DNA of 9,057 nucleotides from positions 1 to 9,057 of the forward strand of contig DFYP01000072.1 of NCBI GenBank assembly GCA_002382645.1, given 5' to 3'. Source of the stretch: Desulfovibrio sp. UBA4079. GTDB lineage: Bacteria > Desulfobacterota > Desulfovibrionia > Desulfovibrionales > Desulfovibrionaceae. Position 1 is the first letter of the stretch, and every line of letters begins with the position of its first letter. Both the position numbers and the translations under genes were made by a program. This document shows positions 5,137 through 9,057 of the stretch, piece by piece. The notes beneath the pieces were generated by a model, which worked only from the letters and a program-made list of their open reading frames with translations, did not search any database and was not told where the DNA came from.

Positions 5137-5535
5137 ATGGCCCGGCCCGAGGACATGTACCAGTGTCAGACCGTCAATTGCGGCTACATCTACAACCCGG
5201 ACAAGGGTGACCGCAAAGGCAGGATCCCGGCCGGGACGCGTTTCGAGGACCTGCCCGACGAATGGCGCTGCCCCATCTGCGGGGGCACCAAGAAGTGTTT
5301 CCGGCCCCTGGCCGGAGCCGGCTCCACCAAGGAAGCGCATTGCGAACTGCCGACCACCAGGAGCGAGAATTCCATGAAAAAGTACGTCTGCACCGTCTGT
5401 GGCTACGTCTATGATCCCGCCGCCGGAGACCCGGACAACGGCGTGAAACCCGGCACCCCCTTCGAGAAGGTGCCGGACGACTGGTCCTGCCCCATCTGCG
5501 GGGCGCCCAAGGACAGCTTCGAGCCCGAGGGCTAG
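5137..5535 (+). CDS. Two-domain rubredoxin ORF (CX4C rubredoxin joined to canonical CX2C rubredoxin)
   Basis: This continuous 132-aa frame encodes two rubredoxins in tandem. Domain 1 (about 7-57) has ligands Cys10/Cys15 and Cys45/Cys48. The first pair is CX4C instead of the usual CX2C, as in the Rd-2 family described from D. desulfuricans. Domain 1 also has extra Cys54, and Cys69 lies in the linker (about 58-79). Domain 2 (80-132) is a textbook 53-residue rubredoxin (MKKYVCTVCGYVYDP...) with Cys85/Cys88 and Cys118/Cys121. There is no stop between the domains, but Met80 (ATG 5374) is exactly where a separate rubredoxin would start and has AGGAG at 5359-5363. The gene may thus make a fusion, a free rubredoxin, or both. 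Function: a one-electron carrier to Roo and desulfoferrodoxin. ATG 5137 has GAGGTGA at 5126-5132. A terminator follows before roo. Confidence 0.88.
   Translation: MARPEDMYQCQTVNCGYIYNPDKGDRKGRIPAGTRFEDLPDEWRCPICGGTKKCFRPLAGAGSTKEAHCELPTTRSENSMKKYVCTVCGYVYDPAAGDPDNGVKPGTPFEKVPDDWSCPICGAPKDSFEPEG
5359..5376 (+). promoter_or_regulatory. Possible internal ribosome-binding site and start for a free rubredoxin
   Basis: AGGAG (5359-5363) lies 10 nt before an in-frame ATG (5374-5376) that begins a complete, canonical 53-aa rubredoxin (CDS 5374-5535, rub-like). The spacing is slightly long, so its use is plausible but not certain. Confidence 0.5.
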
Positions 5536-5538
5536 CCC

Positions 5539-5593
5539 CGGTCCGGCCGGGGACCGAGGCCGCTTCCGCCCCGCGCGGGGGCGGCCCGTTTTT
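5539..5593 (+). terminator. Tandem hairpins ending in a T-tract, terminator between the rubredoxin gene and roo
   Basis: A first stem (5539-5544 with 5551-5556, 6 bp) is followed by a 7-bp GC stem (5566-5572 with 5578-5584, loop of 5). Five bases after the second stem begins a run of five Ts (5589-5593 after CCCG). The second hairpin may act as an intrinsic terminator after the rubredoxin gene, probably incomplete, since roo follows without an obvious strong promoter. Confidence 0.65.
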
Positions 5594-5614
5594 GCTGGAA
5601 CATACAACTTTCGC

Positions 5615-5618
5615 GGAG
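5615..5618 (+). promoter_or_regulatory. Shine-Dalgarno selecting the roo start
   Basis: GGAG lies 5 nt before ATG 5624. An in-frame GTG at 5618 overlaps this signal and is therefore unlikely as the start. Confidence 0.75.
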
Positions 5619-5623
5619 TGGAC

Positions 5624-6835
5624 ATGCGACCGGTTGAGATCAAGAAGGACATCTGGTGGGTGGGCGTCGTGGACTGGAACAAGCGCAGCTTCCACGGCTA
5701 CTCCCAGTCCCCCCTGGGCACCACCTACAACAACTACCTCATCACGGACGAGAAGACCGTGCTGGTGGACACCGTGGACCAGGAGTTCGCGGGACGCATG
5801 TTCTGCAACATCGCCCACGTGCTCCAGGGGAAGAAGATCGACTACTTCGTCATCAACCACCTGGAGCCGGACCACGCCGGGTCCCTGGCCCAGGCCGTGG
5901 AGCGCTACAAGCCCGAGAAGATTTTCACCTCGCCCATGGGCGAGAAGGCCCTGCGCGCCCACTTCCACAACTCGGCCGACTGGCCCGTGGAGGTGGTGCC
6001 CTCGGGCAAGAGCCTGTCCATCGGCAAGCGCACCCTGACCTTTGTCGAGACCCGGATGCTGCACTGGCCGGACAGCATGCTGACCTACGTGGCCGAGGAC
6101 AAGCTGGCCTTCACCAACGACGCCTTCGGCCAGAACATCGCCTCCAGCGAGCGCTTCGCCGACGAGATCGACCGTTCGGTGCTGCGCCGGGCCATGGCCG
6201 AGTACTACGCCAACATCGTGCTGCCGTACTCGCCCGTGGTGCTCAAGACCCTGGAGGCCGTGGCCGCCATGGGCCTGGAGCTGGACACGCTCTGCCCGGA
6301 CCACGGGCTCATCTGGCGCGGGGCGGCCGAGGTGCGCTACGTGCTGGAGGCCTACCGCGAATTCGCCCTGCAGCGGCCGCAGCCCAAGGCGGTCATCGCC
6401 TACGACACCATGTGGCACAGCACCGAGAAGATGGCCGAGGCCATCGCCGACGGCCTGGTGGCCGAGGGCATCTCGGTGAAGGTCATGAGCCTCAAGGCCA
6501 ACCACCACAGCCAGGTGATGACCGAGCTGTTCGACGCCGCGGCCCTGATCGTGGGCTCGCCCACGCACAACAACGGCATCCTGCCCCTGGTGGCCAACCT
6601 GCTCACCTACGTCAAGGGACTGCGGCCCCAGAACAAGCTGGCCGCGGCCTTCGGCTCCTTCGGCTGGAGCGGCGAGTGCGTGAAGATCCTCAGCGAGGCG
6701 CTCACGGGCATGAACATGGAGCTGGTGGAACCGGCCGTGAAGACCAAGTTCGTGCCGACCCACGAGGCCCTGGGCCAGTGCGTGGAGCTGGGCAAGAAGA
6801 TCGGCCAGGCCATCAAGGCCAAGACCGGGAACTAG
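5624..6835 (+). CDS. roo: Rubredoxin:oxygen oxidoreductase (A-type flavodiiron protein, ROO/FprA)
   Basis: This 403-aa cytosolic enzyme reduces oxygen to water (and often NO to N2O) with electrons from rubredoxin, without haem. The N-terminal metallo-beta-lactamase-like domain (1 to about 250) holds the di-iron site: His79, Glu81, Asp83 and His84 in HLEPDHAGS, His147 in LHWPDS, Asp166 in TNDAFGQ and His227 in CPDHGLIW. The C-terminal flavodoxin domain (about 255-400) binds FMN, with the phosphate loop YDTMWHSTEKMA near 260-271, then GSPTHNNG and FGSFGWSGE. Length and motifs match D. gigas ROO (402 aa). There is no fused rubredoxin or NADH-oxidoreductase domain, so it depends on the adjacent rubredoxin ORF. 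It lies 88 nt after that gene across a probable terminator, so it may be expressed partly independently. A bidirectional terminator follows. Confidence 0.95.
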   Translation: MRPVEIKKDIWWVGVVDWNKRSFHGYSQSPLGTTYNNYLITDEKTVLVDTVDQEFAGRMFCNIAHVLQGKKIDYFVINHLEPDHAGSLAQAVERYKPEKIFTSPMGEKALRAHFHNSADWPVEVVPSGKSLSIGKRTLTFVETRMLHWPDSMLTYVAEDKLAFTNDAFGQNIASSERFADEIDRSVLRRAMAEYYANIVLPYSPVVLKTLEAVAAMGLELDTLCPDHGLIWRGAAEVRYVLEAYREFALQRPQPKAVIAYDTMWHSTEKMAEAIADGLVAEGISVKVMSLKANHHSQVMTELFDAAALIVGSPTHNNGILPLVANLLTYVKGLRPQNKLAAAFGSFGWSGECVKILSEALTGMNMELVEPAVKTKFVPTHEALGQCVELGKKIGQAIKAKTGN

Positions 6836-6851
6836 ACCGCGCGACCGACGC

Positions 6852-6891
6852 AAAAAAAGCCGCGCCCCGGCGAACCGGGGCGCGGCTTTTT
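6852..6891. terminator. Bidirectional intrinsic terminator between convergent genes
   Basis: A 12-bp perfect GC stem (6859-6870 with 6875-6886, loop CGAA) is flanked by seven As on the left and five Ts on the right, extending the pairing to 17 bp. The symmetric A and T tracts let it end roo transcripts on the plus strand and the small secreted-protein transcript on the minus strand. Confidence 0.93.
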
Positions 6892-6906
6892 GCGTCCTGG
6901 GCGGGC

Positions 6907-7380
6907 CTATTTCGGCGCGCACCAGGGCGCGTCCTTGCTCTGGATGCTGAAGATCTCGTTCATGGTCATCCGGGACACGGCCTCGAAGGGCCCGGCCTTG
7001 GCGGCCTGGGGCGTGTCCCCGGCGCACTCCAGCATCTCCACCTTGTACTGGATGGAGCCGATGTAGGCCCCGGGCTTGAGCTCCGAGGCCCGCACCAGGC
7101 AGACCGGCGCGACCCCATCCTGGATGTGCTGGTAGCGGGCCACGTAGCGGCCGTCGGCCCCGCGGGTGATCTCGCAGTTGCCCGGCCCGGAGAGCTGGCT
7201 GCGCCGGAGCGTGGCCAGCCACTGGTCCGCGAAACTGGCCAGGCGCGTGTGCAGATCGTCGAGCACGAGCTGCTCCGGGTCCTGGGCCGCCGGGGCGGGG
7301 GCGGGCTCCACGGCCAGGGCGCTGGTCGCGGCCAGAAGCAGGAGCAGAAACAGGAGCAGGGGCAGGAGGTTGCGGGTCAT
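6907..7380 (-). CDS. Small secreted protein of unknown function with four cysteines
   Basis: I do not recognise this 157-aa protein. It has a clear Sec signal peptide: MTRN, a Leu-rich core (5-18), and a likely cleavage after ALA at residue 23. A short Pro/Ala-rich stretch (VEPAPAPAAQ) follows. The mature part (about 134 aa) is mixed alpha/beta, with four cysteines (Cys69, Cys94, Cys119, Cys154) that could form two disulfides in the periplasm. There is no lipobox, haem motif or further membrane segment. ATG 7380 is taken as the start; a GTG at 7389 would add three residues, and neither has a good Shine-Dalgarno. The gene lies 78 nt downstream of the vWA/OmpA gene on the same strand, with a hairpin between, so the two may be co-transcribed. 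The Leu-rich signal region has purine-rich short repeats on the plus strand near 7337-7370. Confidence 0.7.
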   Translation of the reverse strand: MTRNLLPLLLFLLLLLAATSALAVEPAPAPAAQDPEQLVLDDLHTRLASFADQWLATLRRSQLSGPGNCEITRGADGRYVARYQHIQDGVAPVCLVRASELKPGAYIGSIQYKVEMLECAGDTPQAAKAGPFEAVSRMTMNEIFSIQSKDAPWCAPK

Positions 7381-7409
7381 GGGGCGCACGGGGGTAGGGG
7401 TTGTCCGGG

Positions 7410-7433
7410 GGGGCGGCCCGTCTGGGCCGCCCC
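7410..7433 (-). promoter_or_regulatory. Intergenic hairpin between the vWA/OmpA gene and the small secreted-protein gene
   Basis: A perfect 10-bp GC stem (7410-7419 with 7424-7433) closes a four-base loop. No T-tract follows on either strand, so it is not a standard terminator. It may modulate read-through or mRNA stability between the two minus-strand genes. Confidence 0.55.
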
Positions 7434-7458
7434 GTTCCGGAGATGAGACTGGCTACAC

Positions 7459-8484
7459 TTACTTGCTGCGGATTTCAACCCGGCGGCTGAGGGCCCGGCC
7501 CTCTTCCGTGGTGTTGTCGTACTTGAGCTGGCTCTCGCCGTGCCCAGCGTACTCGATGCGCGAGGCCGCGATGCCGTGCTGCACGAGCCAGTCCACCACG
7601 GACTTGGCCCGGCGGTCGGAGAGGCGCTTGTTGTAGTCGTCGGAGCCCACGGAGTCGGTGTGGCCCTCGACCACGATGGAGAGGTCGGGGCGCTGCTTGA
7701 GGATCAGCAGGGCCTGCTCCAGGGAGGGCAGCATCTCCGGGGTGATGGCGGACTTGTCAAAGCCGAAGTTCAGGCTGCGGAAGACGATGAGTTCCTTGTC
7801 CGCGTCGGCCGGGCCCATGTCGTAGAACACGTCCTTGACGAACTGGTCCAGGACCGCGGCGTTCTGCAGGGCCGCGCCGTCCACGGCCACCACGCACTTG
7901 GACAGGCTGCGGATCTCGTCGATGATGCGCTTGCCGCGGGCGGTGTCGGCGTAGCTGACCACGTGCAGGCAGAGGCGGTTGCCGTACTTGGCGTAGAGGG
8001 TCTTGGCCTCGGCCACGGGGTCGGAGCCCAGGTTGCTCTCGCCGTCGGTGAACAGGATCACGGCGATCTTGCCGGAGCTGGCGCCGATGACCGGGTCCAG
8101 GGAGGCCAGGCCGTCGCCCATGGCGGTCTGGCGGCCGAAGATGTCGTAGTTGGTCTTGATGGTGGCGATGGCCGCGCCCAGGGCGCCCTTGTCATAGGGC
8201 TTGAGCTCCTGGACCTTGCCGAAGGGCGCGAAGGTGTACAGCGCGCCCTTGTAGGGCAGGGCCGGGATCTTCTGGTTCATGGAAGTCATGGCGGACTGGG
8301 CCATGAGGATCTTGGAAGTGTTCGTGTTCTTGTAGTCCATGGCCATGGAGCCGGAGTAGTCCACGAACAGGATGAAGTTGTCCACTTTGGGGGTCATCTT
8401 GGGCGCGGCCAGGGCTGCGGAGGCCAGCAGGACCAGCGCGGCCAGCGCGGCCAGCGCCAGAGGCAGACGGTGCAGGCGTTTCAT
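7459..8484 (-). CDS. Secreted von Willebrand factor A / OmpA-C domain protein
   Basis: This 341-aa exported protein has a Sec signal peptide (MKRLHRLPLALAALAAL..., cleavage near residue 26), a vWA domain (about 34-225) and a C-terminal OmpA-like peptidoglycan-binding domain (about 231-341). The vWA metal-ion-dependent adhesion site looks complete: Asp42-x-Ser44-x-Ser46 (DYSGSM), Thr120 and Asp147 (FTDGES). The OmpA part shows VEGHTDSVGS and LSDRRAKSVVDWL, with Asp277 and Arg292 in the positions that bind diaminopimelate. It probably sits in the periplasm, attached to the cell wall, and uses the vWA face to bind a partner; the partner is unknown. ATG 8484 is chosen because GAGGAG (complement of 8491-8496) is 6 nt upstream, while ATG 8490 directly abuts it. 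A good promoter lies upstream. Confidence 0.88.
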   Translation of the reverse strand: MKRLHRLPLALAALAALVLLASAALAAPKMTPKVDNFILFVDYSGSMAMDYKNTNTSKILMAQSAMTSMNQKIPALPYKGALYTFAPFGKVQELKPYDKGALGAAIATIKTNYDIFGRQTAMGDGLASLDPVIGASSGKIAVILFTDGESNLGSDPVAEAKTLYAKYGNRLCLHVVSYADTARGKRIIDEIRSLSKCVVAVDGAALQNAAVLDQFVKDVFYDMGPADADKELIVFRSLNFGFDKSAITPEMLPSLEQALLILKQRPDLSIVVEGHTDSVGSDDYNKRLSDRRAKSVVDWLVQHGIAASRIEYAGHGESQLKYDNTTEEGRALSRRVEIRSK

Positions 8485-8550
8485 GTGCATCTCCTCGACA
8501 TAGTTAAGGTTCACTACGCATCCCCGCGGGGAAGGTCTTTCATGTTGGAA

Positions 8551-8579
8551 ACTATAGGCGAACCTACGGGGTGATGCAA
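8551..8579 (-). promoter_or_regulatory. Sigma70-type promoter of the vWA/OmpA gene
   Basis: On the minus strand, TTGCAT (8579-8574, 3 of 6 to the -35 consensus) is separated by exactly 17 nt from TATAGT (8556-8551, 5 of 6 to TATAAT). The transcript would start near 8544, giving a leader of about 60 nt that contains the short palindrome CCCCGCGGGG (8522-8531) and the Shine-Dalgarno. Confidence 0.65.
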
Positions 8580-8602
8580 GAAAAGATGCCGGAAGCCGCT
8601 TT

Positions 8603-9057
8603 TCAGTCCGCGCCGCGGGCCGAGAGGATGAGCTCCATGAGCCGGGAGGCGGTGCGCGCCAGCCCGGCCACGGCCCCGGCCGAGCGGGTCATGCCGTCGC
8701 GGGTCTCCTGGGAGATGTTCTTGATCTCCTCCACGCTGCGGGTGATCTCGCGGTGGGCCTGGGACTGGCGGCCCGAGACCTGGGCGATGTCCCGGATGCG
8801 GGCCGCGGTGTCCTCGGCCAGGGCGGCGATCTCGGACAGGGCCCGGCCGCTCTGGGCCGCCAGGCCGCTGGCCTCGGACACGGCCTCGGCCGCGTGCTCG
8901 GAGCTCTGTACGTTGTTCCGGGCCGCGGCCTGGATGGCCCGCACGTTCTCGGCCACCTCGGTGGTGGCGGCCATGGTCTTCTCGGCCAGCTTGCGGACCT
9001 CGTCGGCCACCACGGCGAAGCCGCGCCCGGCGTCGCCCGCGCGGGCCGCCTCGATGG
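8603..9057 (-). CDS. Methyl-accepting chemotaxis protein, C-terminal signalling domain, 5' end outside the window
   Basis: The last 151 codons of a chemoreceptor are visible. At the window edge the frame begins inside the conserved signalling hairpin (IEAARAGDAGRGFAVVADEVRKLAEKT), which contacts CheA and CheW. A long coiled-coil return helix runs through to the end, with heptad-like Ala/Ser/Glu patterns (SRQSQAHREITRSVEEIKNISQET), and the protein ends LMELILSARGAD before the stop complementary to 8603-8605. The sensor, membrane and HAMP parts lie beyond 9057, so the signal it senses is unknown. No CheR/CheB-docking pentapeptide (NWETF type) is present at the C-terminus. It reads in the same direction as the vWA/OmpA gene, but that gene has its own promoter in the 118-nt gap. 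The sequence differs from the DcrA-like signalling domain outside the hairpin tip, so it is not a recent duplicate. Confidence 0.92.
   Translation of the reverse strand, partial: IEAARAGDAGRGFAVVADEVRKLAEKTMAATTEVAENVRAIQAAARNNVQSSEHAAEAVSEASGLAAQSGRALSEIAALAEDTAARIRDIAQVSGRQSQAHREITRSVEEIKNISQETRDGMTRSAGAVAGLARTASRLMELILSARGAD

Noticed and set aside
5592..5614. A separate promoter for roo (TTGCTG followed by CATACA-like bases)
   Set aside because: No -10-like hexamer lies at 16-18 nt spacing from TTGCTG, so the match is too poor to report as a feature.
5174..7222. A long minus-strand open frame opposite rubredoxin and roo, crossing the terminator
   Set aside because: It is antisense to two well-supported genes, crosses the bidirectional terminator, and has low-complexity composition with no family match.
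5656..7446. A 596-codon plus-strand frame overlapping roo and running into the convergent genes
   Set aside because: Its product is Gly/Arg/Pro-rich and repetitive, and it lies out of frame over roo and antisense to the secreted-protein gene. It is a GC-driven artefact.
8580..8602. A terminator for the minus-strand chemoreceptor fragment
   Set aside because: A TTTTC tract is present, but the only nearby inverted repeat has about three base pairs, too weak for an intrinsic terminator.

Overview
This GC-rich window most resembles a sulfate-reducing deltaproteobacterium of the Desulfovibrio group (Desulfovibrionales). The reasons are a periplasmic haem-binding chemoreceptor resembling DcrA, a c554-type tetrahaem cytochrome, and an almost complete set of anaerobe-type oxygen-defence genes: PerR-type repressor, rubrerythrin, desulfoferrodoxin, rubredoxin and rubredoxin:oxygen oxidoreductase. 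The family assignments come from motifs and remembered family sequences; no database search was done.

Layout. Bases 1-394 (+) are the 3' end of purL, closed by a good intrinsic terminator. Bases 590-3097 (+) hold two genes 9 nt apart, a secreted tetrahaem cytochrome c and the dcrA-like chemoreceptor (TM - periplasmic haem domain - TM - HAMP - PAS - signalling domain). A possible attenuator hairpin follows, then a PilZ-domain gene (3198-3542) with its own terminator. Bases 3621-6835 (+) are the oxygen and superoxide defence block: perR, rbr, rbo/dfx, a two-domain rubredoxin ORF, and roo/fprA. A bidirectional terminator at 6852-6891 separates this block from a convergent minus-strand region. 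That region holds a small secreted protein of unknown function (6907-7380), a von Willebrand factor A/OmpA periplasmic protein (7459-8484) with a good sigma70-type promoter, and the 3' end of a second chemoreceptor (8603 to the window end).

How the genes fit together. The cytochrome and DcrA-like receptor probably sense periplasmic redox or oxygen and steer motility. The PilZ protein may add c-di-GMP input. PerR probably represses the block when peroxide is low. Rubrerythrin removes peroxide, desulfoferrodoxin reduces superoxide to peroxide, and rubredoxin passes electrons to Roo, which reduces oxygen to water.

The most unusual points are the continuous open frame joining a CX4C (Rd-2-like) rubredoxin to a canonical CX2C rubredoxin, the tight coupling of a tetrahaem cytochrome to the haem chemoreceptor, and a 14-bp palindrome just upstream of perR that overlaps a candidate promoter. 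I did not find a wholly unknown system. Most of the window is a recognisable oxygen-response island with a few distinctive variations. I saw no tRNA, rRNA, CRISPR, insertion sequence or attachment site.
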